Assembly (NCBI GenBank): GCA_013043295.1
Contig: JABDOO010000067.1
Coordinates: forward strand, 1 to 8,098
Direction of reading: 5' to 3'
From: Candidatus Nitrosopumilus sp.
Lineage (GTDB): Archaea > Thermoproteota > Nitrososphaeria > Nitrososphaerales > Nitrosopumilaceae
Length of the DNA stretch: 8,098 bases
Every line of letters starts with the position of its first letter. Position 1 is the first letter of the stretch. This document shows positions 1 through 6,523 of this stretch, one piece after another. The notes below the pieces were generated by a model, which worked only from the letters and a program-made list of their open reading frames with translations, was not told the DNA's origin and did no database searches. A program made the position numbers and the translations under genes.

Positions 1-3
1 TTT

Positions 4-13
4 TTATATAAAA
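4..13 (-). promoter_or_regulatory. Candidate box A for a minus-strand gene beyond the left edge
   Basis: The TATATAAAAG stretch reads CTTTTATATA on the minus strand, a good match to the archaeal box A. Transcription from it would start about 25 bp further left, outside the window. No plus-strand gene follows within range, so the minus-strand reading is preferred. The element is AT-rich and could be coincidental. Confidence 0.3.
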
Positions 14-24
14 GACTAACGTAC

Positions 25-38
25 AATTCGTACGAATT
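25..38. promoter_or_regulatory. Perfect 14-bp palindrome, possible operator
   Basis: AATTCGTACGAATT equals its own reverse complement over 14 bases. A further CGTAC copy starts 9 bp earlier (20-24), so CGTAC occurs twice in tandem. The palindrome lies between the hydrolase stop codon and a box A-like element at 4-13, on the upstream side of that box for a minus-strand gene. This is where an archaeal regulator could bind. The binding protein is unknown and the regulatory role is inferred. Confidence 0.35.
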
Positions 39-47
39 TAGAATATC

Positions 48-52
48 AAAAA
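48..52 (-). terminator. Possible oligo-T terminator of the ahcY-metG-hydrolase unit
   Basis: Five consecutive T residues on the minus strand directly follow the hydrolase stop codon. Archaeal RNA polymerase can terminate at short T-runs without a hairpin, so this may end the operon transcript. The run is short and the area is AT-rich, so support is weak. Confidence 0.25.
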
Positions 53-805
53 TTATGGAAAAGATTTCAAAACAACTGCATAACTTGCAAACCTATGATT
101 TTTTGGTTTTACTAATTTTTGGCGATAGTGATTAACAGGTTTGCCAGAGGCACCATTAAGTCCCAAAGGGCCTTTGACATATTTTTCTTTGTTTGCCCAA
201 TTTAGTACTTCATCTGTAGGAGCATAATGGTTTAGAATTTTTGAATTAACCGTTGATTGAAAAATTTTACTATATTTTTTGGATGATGGTACATCTTCGG
301 TTATTGATGCACCAAAAAAGTAAACACCCTCTACAATTACAAAATTTTGTTTCTTTTTTGCCAAATATTCCAATGTACTTAGAATAACCTGAGAACCCAA
401 TGAATGACCCATCAATCTAATTTTTGTTTTAGGACTAGATGATTTGAAATCTTCAATAAATTTTCCAAGATTTCTTCCATTTTTCTTTGCAATTTTTTGG
501 CCTACTGCAAGAGCATGTTTTGCGCATTTAATTAAATGAGCACCTTTAGTATTGGAATCATAACTATATCCAATTACAGGATGAACATACCCTAGTTTTC
601 GTAATTGTTTTTTTGCAATTACAGCTTTTGCCACAGCCCCGGCATTATCATTACGTAAACCATGAATCATTATAGTTAGCTCTTTTGAATTTGTTAATTT
701 TTTAAAATCATTTTTTGGATATGTGTAGTACGAATTATTTTTCAGTGTTTGGCCATTAGAAAGATCATAATAACCTCTTGTTGAAATTCTAGGAACAGGT
801 TTCAT
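53..805 (-). CDS. Serine alpha/beta-hydrolase (lipase/esterase-like, substrate unknown)
   Basis: A 250-residue protein with alpha/beta-hydrolase hallmarks. A strand leads into HGLRND (residues 48-53), the position of the oxyanion hole. The nucleophile elbow GHSLGS follows at 133-138 with Ser135. A likely catalytic acid is Asp198 in NHYAPTDEVL, and the likely catalytic histidine is His237 near the C-terminus (His226 is the alternative). The order Ser-Asp-His and the GHSLGS elbow recall lipase-like and DUF726-like hydrolases. There is no signal peptide or membrane segment, so it is probably cytoplasmic. The protein is strongly basic. The ATG lies 2 nt after the metG stop with no promoter or clear Shine-Dalgarno between them, suggesting co-transcription and perhaps translational coupling. 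The fold assignment is fairly secure; substrate and role are unknown. Confidence 0.8.
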   Translation of the reverse strand: MKPVPRISTRGYYDLSNGQTLKNNSYYTYPKNDFKKLTNSKELTIMIHGLRNDNAGAVAKAVIAKKQLRKLGYVHPVIGYSYDSNTKGAHLIKCAKHALAVGQKIAKKNGRNLGKFIEDFKSSSPKTKIRLMGHSLGSQVILSTLEYLAKKKQNFVIVEGVYFFGASITEDVPSSKKYSKIFQSTVNSKILNHYAPTDEVLNWANKEKYVKGPLGLNGASGKPVNHYRQKLVKPKNHRFASYAVVLKSFP

Positions 806-807
806 AT

Positions 808-2463
808 TTACTCAGAAGGACCCAACTGGCTTTTGTGTTTTTCAATATCAGATTCTTCCACTTTTACAAATAAGGGAGAGGATTCTCCTAAAACATGATT
901 TGCAGGAATACCTAATTGAGACATTTCATTCCATGAGGAATTGGCGATTTCTCCAGAAAGTCCTAATTGGGACCATATTTTTTGGGAAGATTTAGGCATG
1001 AATGAAAATACTGCGATAGATATTGCTCTAGCAGCATTAACTGAAAGATATACACAGTTTTCAGTCCCTGGACCTTTTTTCCAAGGTTCCTTATGTTGAA
1101 AATATTGATTAAAGAAGGATGAAAATTCCATGATTTTCTTTAATGCCCTATCAAGATGGTTTTGCTCCATTAGTGCACCAACATCATTTGCAAGACTCAT
1201 GATTTTTTGTTCAGCTTCGGAATCTTTTTCATCAAATGTAACAGGTTCTGGCACTTTTCCTTCAAATGCTTTTTTAGTAAAACCAAGTGCACGATTAATA
1301 AAATTTCCAAGATTTCCAATTAATTCAGAATTAATCCTTGTTGTAAAATCATCCCAATCAAAATTCAAATCATCCTGTGAATATGGGTTAATTGAAACAA
1401 GATAGAATCTAAGATAGTCTGCAGGATAGTATTCCAAAAATTGTTTTAATCCAATATACCAATTCCTACTTTTAGAGATTTTCTTTCCTTGTAATGTTAA
1501 ATGTCCTCTAGTTGGAATGTAATCAGGTAGTTTGTATTCAGAGTTAATTCCCAATCTCATCGCAGGTAAGAAAAGATAGTGATGATAGACAATATCTTTT
1601 CCTATAAAGTGATAGATATCTGCCGAATTCCAAAATTCCTTTCCATCAATTCCTTTATCATTTAGGTATTTTATTGCAGTTGAAATGTATGCAAGATGAT
1701 TGTCAAACCAACCATAGAAAACTTTTCCTTTAGCATCATCAAGCGGAACTGGAACACCCCAAGGAATATCTCTTGTCACATCCCAGTCAATTAATCCAGA
1801 TTTTATCCAATTTTGAACATATTTTTTTACATCCTTTTGAAGATGAGGATTTTCGTCAAGCCATTTAGAAAGAGGCTCTCCAAAATTTTTGAGTCTAAAA
1901 AAATAGTGTTTTGTTTTTTCTTTTGTAGGTGGTTGTCCACATAAGGAGCATTTAGGATCAGTAATTTCTTCAGGAACACGCCCACAACTCTCACAAAGAT
2001 CAGAATACTGATCTTCTGCCTTACAGTAGGGACATATGCCTTTTACATATCTATCAGGCAGGAATTTTTTATCATGATTACAATAGAATTGAATGATTTC
2101 TTTTTCATAAATATGTCCAGACTGGTTTAATTTTTTAAAGACATCCTGTACAAATTCAATATTTTCAGATGAACTGGTTTTGTAAAAATAATCAAAATCA
2201 ATATCAAATGCTGAAAAATCCTCATAATCTCGTTTATTCCAATGGTCAACATAATCTGCAGGAGTTTTCCCTTCTTTTTCAGACTGAATTAAGATAGGAG
2301 TACCAAAATCATCGGATGCACAGACATAGTATGCCTCAACACCATTTAATTTTAAAAATCTAGTTGTTACATCAGCAGGAAGATATGTAGATGCAACATG
2401 TCCTAAATGAATTTCTCCATTAGCATAAGGTAGTGCACTTGTGATAATTGCTTTTTTGTTCAT
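808..2463 (-). CDS. metG: Methionyl-tRNA synthetase
   Basis: A class I cytoplasmic enzyme that charges tRNA(Met) with methionine using ATP. The 551 residues contain HLGH at 19-22 (HIGH signature), the connective peptide with zinc ligands Cys144, Cys147, Cys157, Cys160 and a further Cys172-x2-Cys175 pair, WGVPVP at 235-240, GKDIVYHH at 288-295, KISKS at 328-332 (KMSKS signature) and an alpha-helical anticodon domain. It lacks the C-terminal EMAP-II-like tRNA-binding/dimerisation domain, as is common in archaea where that domain is separate. Two oddities are visible. The conserved motif usually read as WFDAPIGY is here WFDNHLAY (252-259), inside the methionine pocket. The first half of the second zinc knuckle is CNHD (128-131) rather than CxxC. 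The gene follows ahcY by 37 nt without its own box A and is probably co-transcribed. Confidence 0.97.
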   Translation of the reverse strand: MNKKAIITSALPYANGEIHLGHVASTYLPADVTTRFLKLNGVEAYYVCASDDFGTPILIQSEKEGKTPADYVDHWNKRDYEDFSAFDIDFDYFYKTSSSENIEFVQDVFKKLNQSGHIYEKEIIQFYCNHDKKFLPDRYVKGICPYCKAEDQYSDLCESCGRVPEEITDPKCSLCGQPPTKEKTKHYFFRLKNFGEPLSKWLDENPHLQKDVKKYVQNWIKSGLIDWDVTRDIPWGVPVPLDDAKGKVFYGWFDNHLAYISTAIKYLNDKGIDGKEFWNSADIYHFIGKDIVYHHYLFLPAMRLGINSEYKLPDYIPTRGHLTLQGKKISKSRNWYIGLKQFLEYYPADYLRFYLVSINPYSQDDLNFDWDDFTTRINSELIGNLGNFINRALGFTKKAFEGKVPEPVTFDEKDSEAEQKIMSLANDVGALMEQNHLDRALKKIMEFSSFFNQYFQHKEPWKKGPGTENCVYLSVNAARAISIAVFSFMPKSSQKIWSQLGLSGEIANSSWNEMSQLGIPANHVLGESSPLFVKVEESDIEKHKSQLGPSE

Positions 2464-2500
2464 CAGATATTGTCATTGACGGGATTGAGGTTAAGAAGTT

Positions 2501-3742
2501 TTACCAGTTGTTTGCATATTTTACTTGTTCAGGAGTCAATTTATCAATTTTAACATCCATTGCATTTAATGCATCAACTGCAATCTGTTGATCAATTTCT
2601 TCAGGAACATTGATTATTTTATTTTCCATTTTTTTATGATTTTTAAGAATATACAATACAGAAAGAATCTGGTTTGAAAATGATTGTGCCATTACTTCTG
2701 GAGGATGACCTTCAGCAGCAACTAAATTTGCAAGACGGCCTTGGCCAATAAGATAAACTTTCTTTCCATTTTTCAAAACACATTCATCTAAACTTGGTCT
2801 AACCTCCTTTACTGATTTTGAAGATTTTAGCAAGAATTTACTATCAATTTCAACATCAAAGTGTCCAACGTTACCCATTATAGCACCATCTTTCATTTTT
2901 AGGATATGCTCTTTTCGAATTACACTAGTCATTCCCGTACATGTGATGAACATGTCACCAATCTTTGCAGCTTGTGCCATTGGCATTACTTCAAATCCAT
3001 CCATATGGGCTTCCAAAGCTTTGACAGGATCAACTTCAGTGACAATTACTTTAGAACCCATGCCATTACATCTTGATGCTACACCACGTCCTACCCAACC
3101 ATAACCTACAACTACAACACGTTTTGATGCCATGAGAAGATTCATGGCTCGAAGATATCCATCTATAGTGCTCTGTCCAGTTCCATATCGATTATCAAAC
3201 ATGTGTTTTGTGTATGCTTCATTTACTAAAATTACAGGATAGCGAAGTTTTCCTTGATTTTCTACTGCTCTAATTCTTGTAACACCAGCAGTTGTTTCTT
3301 CAGTAGCTCCAAGAATTTCTAGGTCTTTGAATCTTTTATCAAAATGAGCTTTAATGTTCATATCAGCACCATCATCAGTCAAAATAGTTGGTTTATGTTT
3401 TAGAACTTGATCAATACACCAATCATATTCTTTAACAGACTGCCCATGCCAAGAGTATACATTAATTCCTTGAGAAGCCAAAAAGGCAGCAATATTATCT
3501 TGAGTTGTTAATGGGTTTCCACCACAACAAGCAACAGTTGCTCCTAATTCTTTAGCGCCCATCAATAAGACAGAGGTTTCCTTTGTAATGTGAAGACAAA
3601 ATCCAAGAGTGATCCCCTTGAGCGGTTTTGTTTTTTTATATCGATTAATAGTATTATCTAAAATTTGCATGTGAGATCTAGCCCATTCATAAGACAGTTT
3701 ACCTTCTTTGATCAATTTTGCACTAGACTTTACTTTACTCAA
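2501..3742 (-). CDS. ahcY: S-adenosylhomocysteine hydrolase (adenosylhomocysteinase)
   Basis: This NAD-dependent cytoplasmic enzyme splits S-adenosylhomocysteine into homocysteine and adenosine, relieving product inhibition of methyltransferases. The 413 residues show HITKET (51-56), DDGAD (123-127), EETTAG (148-153), the substrate-site Lys179/Asp183/Asn184 in TKHMFDN, a Rossmann GYGWVG (213-218) with Glu236 ending the second strand, and GNVGHFDVE (290-298) with His294. The chain stops right after LTPEQVKYANNW, so it lacks the C-terminal Lys/Tyr tail that closes the neighbouring subunit's NAD site in human-type enzymes; short ends are typical of archaeal forms. The start is TTG. No in-frame ATG exists upstream before a stop, and the next Met (25) would remove conserved sequence. 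A box A centred 25.5 bp upstream supports leaderless initiation at this TTG. First gene of the ahcY-metG-hydrolase unit. Confidence 0.97.
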   Translation of the reverse strand: MSKVKSSAKLIKEGKLSYEWARSHMQILDNTINRYKKTKPLKGITLGFCLHITKETSVLLMGAKELGATVACCGGNPLTTQDNIAAFLASQGINVYSWHGQSVKEYDWCIDQVLKHKPTILTDDGADMNIKAHFDKRFKDLEILGATEETTAGVTRIRAVENQGKLRYPVILVNEAYTKHMFDNRYGTGQSTIDGYLRAMNLLMASKRVVVVGYGWVGRGVASRCNGMGSKVIVTEVDPVKALEAHMDGFEVMPMAQAAKIGDMFITCTGMTSVIRKEHILKMKDGAIMGNVGHFDVEIDSKFLLKSSKSVKEVRPSLDECVLKNGKKVYLIGQGRLANLVAAEGHPPEVMAQSFSNQILSVLYILKNHKKMENKIINVPEEIDQQIAVDALNAMDVKIDKLTPEQVKYANNW

Positions 3743-3763
3743 TAACCTGAAGCAAATTTTAGG

Positions 3764-3771
3764 CTATAAAA
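3764..3771. promoter_or_regulatory. Shared box A between ahcY and the Rieske gene
   Basis: CTATAAAA on the plus strand reads TTTTATAG on the minus strand. The six-base core (3765-3770) is centred at 3767.5. This is 25.5 bp from the first base of the ahcY TTG on the minus side. On the plus side the same distance gives about 3793, just before the tandem ATGs of the Rieske gene. The flank upstream in the minus direction (GAAT) is purine-rich, as expected of a BRE; the plus-direction flank is less so. The minus-strand promoter is therefore better supported than the plus-strand one. Confidence 0.6.
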
Positions 3772-3794
3772 TTCTATCATGCGAATGTAAATAA

Positions 3795-3816
3795 ATGACA
3801 AGGATATGACAAGAAT
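3795..3816 (+). repeat. Tandem 11-bp duplication of the Rieske start region
   Basis: ATGACAAGGAT is followed immediately by ATGACAAGAAT, matching at 10 of 11 positions. Because the unit is 11 bp, the first ATG (3795) is out of frame and encodes only Met-Thr-Arg-Ile before a TGA. That TGA overlaps the second ATG (3806) as ATGA. The second ATG opens the full gene. Confidence 0.75.
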
Positions 3817-4120
3817 ATTGACATGGAAAAAGATTGCAGATAAAGGAGCAGTAGCAGCAGGGAAGGGTAAAGCATTCAAAGTAGATGGTAAGCAAATAGC
3901 AATTTTCAACCAAGACGGATATCATGCAATGGATGATCTTTGTGTTCATCAAGATGGTTCAATTGCACCTGGAAAATTAGATGGAGATATCGTAGAATGT
4001 CCATTACATTTTTGGCATTATAATATCAAAACAGGAGAGCTAACAGATTATCTAAAAGAAGTCAAATTGGAAACATATCCAGTTGAATCAAGAGATGATG
4101 GCATCTATATCGACATTTAG
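3806..4120 (+). CDS. Rieske [2Fe-2S] ferredoxin, small soluble type
   Basis: A 104-residue single-domain electron carrier. The Rieske ligands are clear: Cys46-x-His48 in DLCVHQDG and Cys65-x2-His68 in VECPLHFWHY, spaced 16 residues apart between Cys48-side and Cys65-side motifs. The flanking strands (IAIFNQDGYHAMDD, and ETYPVESRDDGIYIDI at the end) fit the ferredoxin-component family of dioxygenases and NirD-like proteins. There is no signal peptide, Tat motif or membrane anchor, so it should be cytoplasmic. No oxygenase or reductase partner is encoded nearby, and its electron donor and acceptor cannot be read from context. It diverges from ahcY across a 63-nt gap with an apparently shared TATA element. 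The ATG at 3806 is chosen because the upstream ATG at 3795 is out of frame. Confidence 0.93.
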   Translation: MTRILTWKKIADKGAVAAGKGKAFKVDGKQIAIFNQDGYHAMDDLCVHQDGSIAPGKLDGDIVECPLHFWHYNIKTGELTDYLKEVKLETYPVESRDDGIYIDI

Positions 4121-4138
4121 TTTTTTAAATATTAAAAA
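4121..4138 (+). terminator. T-run and AT hairpin after the Rieske gene
   Basis: Six T residues follow the TAG stop immediately. The stretch TTTTTA-AATAT-TAAAAA (4122-4138) can also pair as a weak AT stem. Archaeal termination mainly needs the T-run, so this is a reasonable terminator for the single-gene Rieske transcript. Confidence 0.45.
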
Positions 4139-4156
4139 TCAAATTTATATTTTAAA

Positions 4157-4228
4157 ATGCTAAGAGAAGGGACAAATTTCCCCTCCCTTGGCTAGGTATG
4201 GGTTATGTTGGGCACAGATTATTCTGTG
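4157..4228 (+). other. GC-enriched, hairpin-forming intergenic stretch, possible ncRNA
   Basis: Within the 212-nt gap before nadE, the bases from about 4158 to 4217 are close to half G+C, clearly above the surrounding AT-rich DNA. AAGGGA (4167-4172) pairs with TCCCTT (4184-4189) across an 11-nt loop. CACAGA (4213-4218) pairs perfectly with TCTGTG (4223-4228) around a TTAT tetraloop. A TATA-like TTTATAT at 4144-4150 would place a plus-strand start near 4172. Only a 12-codon reading frame (4157-4195) fits here, and no tRNA T-loop or box C/D motif was found. A structured RNA or a regulatory element are both possible; the strand is assumed. Confidence 0.3.
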
Positions 4229-4305
4229 ATTTTACTAAACTAAATTAGTATTTGGAATAATGTGTGTTCAAAATGAACTAATTTGGATTCAATATTAGGC
4301 ATAAG

Positions 4306-4312
4306 TTTTATT
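4306..4312 (+). promoter_or_regulatory. Box A of nadE-cysS
   Basis: TTTTATT is centred about 24 bp upstream of the nadE ATG at 4333. The predicted transcription start therefore coincides with the start codon and the mRNA would be leaderless. No Shine-Dalgarno is present in front of the ATG, which agrees. Confidence 0.6.
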
Positions 4313-4332
4313 CTCAGATATTTGAAAACTAG

Positions 4333-5127
4333 ATGTTGAATCAAGATATAATCAATGAAATCAAAGACCAAGAATACCCAAACATCATAAGCAGTATTGA
4401 AAAATTTCTAGAAGAACAGTTAGAAAAAAACCATTCAGCAGGGCTCATCCTAGGATTAAGTGGGGGAATTGATTCAGCAGTTTTAGCATATCTTTGTAAA
4501 AGAAATCTAAAAGACAAAACTCTTGCATTGATTATGCCAGATACCTCAATTACGCCAAACTCAGAAACAGAGGATGCACTAAAAATGATTTCTCTAACAG
4601 GTATAGAATACAAGTTAATTGACATCAAACCAATTGTAAACGAATATTCTATGTATCTTGAACCAAATGAAAAAGCCAAAGGCAACCTTAGAGCGAGGGT
4701 TAGAACAAATATTTTGTACTATTATGCAAACGCAAAAAATTATCTTGTTTTGGGATCCAGTGATAAAAGCGAATATCAAATTGGTTATTTTACTAAATTT
4801 GGAGATGGTGCTTCAGACATCACTCCAATAATTTCATTATACAAATTACAAGTAAGAGAAATAGCAAAACATCTAGGAGTTCCTCAAAATATCATTGCAA
4901 AGAAGAGCAGTCCTCACCTATGGAAAGATCATGAAGCTGAAGAAGAATTAGGACTAACTTATGAAGAGATAGATTCAATTTTGTATTGTCTATATGAAAA
5001 AAAGATTTCAATTGAAGAAATAGAAAAAAATACTCAAATTAGTAGGGAGTCAATAGAGAAAATCCAACAATTACACATAAACAGTGAACATAAAAGATTG
5101 CCAATCCCAAGACCAGATAGAAACTAG
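4333..5127 (+). CDS. nadE: NAD+ synthetase, ammonia-dependent
   Basis: Catalyses the last step of NAD synthesis: deamido-NAD is adenylated with ATP and amidated with ammonia. The 264 residues are the stand-alone synthetase domain without a glutaminase domain, so free ammonia is the expected nitrogen source. The ATP pyrophosphatase P-loop SGGIDS is at 43-48. The deamido-NAD-binding part includes GNLRARVRTNILYYYAN (117-133) and GSSDKSEYQIGYFTKFGDG (141-159). KSSPHLW (191-197) and the EELGLTYEEID stretch (204-214) fit the family's dimer and active-site region, and the chain ends with the usual basic KRLPIPRP. The first gene of a two-gene unit with cysS, whose ATG follows the TAG after one base. 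Start supported by a box A 24 bp upstream. Confidence 0.97.
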   Translation: MLNQDIINEIKDQEYPNIISSIEKFLEEQLEKNHSAGLILGLSGGIDSAVLAYLCKRNLKDKTLALIMPDTSITPNSETEDALKMISLTGIEYKLIDIKPIVNEYSMYLEPNEKAKGNLRARVRTNILYYYANAKNYLVLGSSDKSEYQIGYFTKFGDGASDITPIISLYKLQVREIAKHLGVPQNIIAKKSSPHLWKDHEAEEELGLTYEEIDSILYCLYEKKISIEEIEKNTQISRESIEKIQQLHINSEHKRLPIPRPDRN

Positions 5128-5128
5128 T

Positions 5129-6517
5129 ATGAAGATTCTAGATACATTATCAAAATTGGAGCAGGGGGTGGACACATCAAAAAAAGTCAAAATTTACTTG
5201 TGCGGTGTAACTGTATATGACGAGTCCCACATAGGGCATGCAAGAACAATAATAGTTTTTGATGTTTTAAGAAAATATCTTGAAAGTAAGGGTACAGAAA
5301 TTGAATTTATTCAAAACTTTACCGATGTAGATGATAAAATTATCAATCGAGCAAGTCTAGAAAATAAAAGTGCAGAACAAATCAGTAATAAGTACATTGA
5401 AAATTATTTTACAGATTTTGACGGATTGAATGTAAAGCGCGCAACAAATTATCCAAAAGCCACAGAGCACATTTCAGATATCATACAATTTATAGAAAAA
5501 TTAATTGAGAAAGAAATGGCATATTCAACTAAAAATGGAGTTTATTTTTCAGTTTCAAAATTCTCAGATTATGGAAAATTATCTAAAAAGAAAATAGATG
5601 AATTACAATCAGGTGCTAGAATTGAAATTGATGAAGAGAAAAAAGACCCATTGGATTTTGCAGTTTGGAAACTATCAGATACAGACCCCACATGGGATAG
5701 CCCATGGGGCAAAGGAAGACCAGGATGGCATATTGAATGTTCAGCGATGAGCATAAAATATCTGGGAGAAAATTTTGACATTCATGGAGGAGGGCGTGAT
5801 TTAATCTTCCCTCATCATGAAAATGAAATTGCCCAGTCTGAATCATACACGGGAAATCAATTTGCTAAAATCTGGATGCATGTAGGGATGGTAACTATTG
5901 AGGGTGAAAAAATGTCAAAATCAATTGGAAATGTAAAATCAATAAAACATGTAATTGACAATTGGGGCCCAAACATCATTAGACTATTCTGTTTATCGGG
6001 ACATTATTCTAAACCAATTGATTACTCTGAAGAATTATTAAAAGAAAATCTCATAAAGTGGAGACAGGTTGAAACTTGTCATTATGAATTAATCCATGCA
6101 AATAATGAAAATGGGGAAAATATTGATGAATTGATTAAAAAAATTAGCAATGATTTTGATTGTGCATTAGAAGATGATTTTAATACACATCTTGCATTAT
6201 CATCATTTTTTCAGTTAGTAAAAGAATCCAATAGGCTAGCAGCAGATGAAAAACTGGGAAAAGAAAATGTAGGAACTATTAAAACAGAATTAAAAAGAAT
6301 GCTGCAAATTTTAGGACTAAAAATTCCAGAAATTTCTAACCAAGAAAAAAATGAAATTGATGAATTGATTAAAAACAGAGAGAAAGCAAGAACAGAAAAA
6401 AAATATCAAGATGCAGATATAATTAGAGATAAACTAAATGAGATGAATATAGAATTGTTAGATCATAAAGGTCAGACAATCTGGATGCGTAAGGAAAAAA
6501 TTAAAGCTGAAAAATAA
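5129..6517 (+). CDS. cysS: Cysteinyl-tRNA synthetase
   Basis: A class I cytoplasmic enzyme that charges tRNA(Cys), here 462 residues, normal for the family. The zinc that selects the cysteine thiol is held by Cys25 (YLCGVTVYD), Cys204 (GWHIECSAMS), His229 and Glu233 (FPHHENEIAQSE). HIGH is at 34-37 and KMSKS at 261-265. The C-terminal helical region ends with the family motif around KYQDADIIRDKLNEMNIEL (425-443). The ATG at 5129 is preferred over an in-frame GTG at 5084. The family begins about 20 residues before the first zinc cysteine, the 15 extra residues look unlike it, and the GTG would overlap nadE by 44 bases. With ATG there is one base between the genes. It converges with the next gene, leaving 6 nt. 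Confidence 0.97.
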   Translation: MKILDTLSKLEQGVDTSKKVKIYLCGVTVYDESHIGHARTIIVFDVLRKYLESKGTEIEFIQNFTDVDDKIINRASLENKSAEQISNKYIENYFTDFDGLNVKRATNYPKATEHISDIIQFIEKLIEKEMAYSTKNGVYFSVSKFSDYGKLSKKKIDELQSGARIEIDEEKKDPLDFAVWKLSDTDPTWDSPWGKGRPGWHIECSAMSIKYLGENFDIHGGGRDLIFPHHENEIAQSESYTGNQFAKIWMHVGMVTIEGEKMSKSIGNVKSIKHVIDNWGPNIIRLFCLSGHYSKPIDYSEELLKENLIKWRQVETCHYELIHANNENGENIDELIKKISNDFDCALEDDFNTHLALSSFFQLVKESNRLAADEKLGKENVGTIKTELKRMLQILGLKIPEISNQEKNEIDELIKNREKARTEKKYQDADIIRDKLNEMNIELLDHKGQTIWMRKEKIKAEK

Positions 6518-6521
6518 AAAA
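6510..6521 (-). terminator. T-rich terminator of the minus-strand membrane protein gene
   Basis: On the minus strand the sequence just past the stop codon reads TTTTTTATTTTT, two T-runs separated by one A. This is a strong archaeal-type terminator signal. It lies inside the last codons of the convergent cysS, so the two transcripts probably meet or overlap here. Confidence 0.5.
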
Positions 6522-6523
6522 GA

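Noticed and set aside
1130..1405. Plus-strand open frame inside metG
   Set aside because: It is antisense to a well-conserved synthetase and its composition follows the complementary codons.
3764..3952. Minus-strand open frame over the start of the Rieske gene
   Set aside because: It is antisense to the Rieske coding sequence and ends within the shared promoter; it has no family signal of its own.
4141..4260. tRNA or box C/D sRNA in the GC-rich gap
   Set aside because: No T-loop GTTC-type motif, acceptor pairing or RTGATGA box C was found.
4341..4685. Minus-strand open frame inside nadE
   Set aside because: It lies wholly antisense to the P-loop region of nadE and is a reading-frame shadow.
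5084..5128. Longer cysS reading frame from a GTG at 5084
   Set aside because: It would overlap nadE by 44 bases and add 15 residues unlike the CysRS family; the ATG at 5129 gives the normal N-terminus and a one-base gap.
5569..5846. Two minus-strand open frames inside cysS
   Set aside because: Both are antisense to conserved CysRS motifs and overlap one another in different frames.
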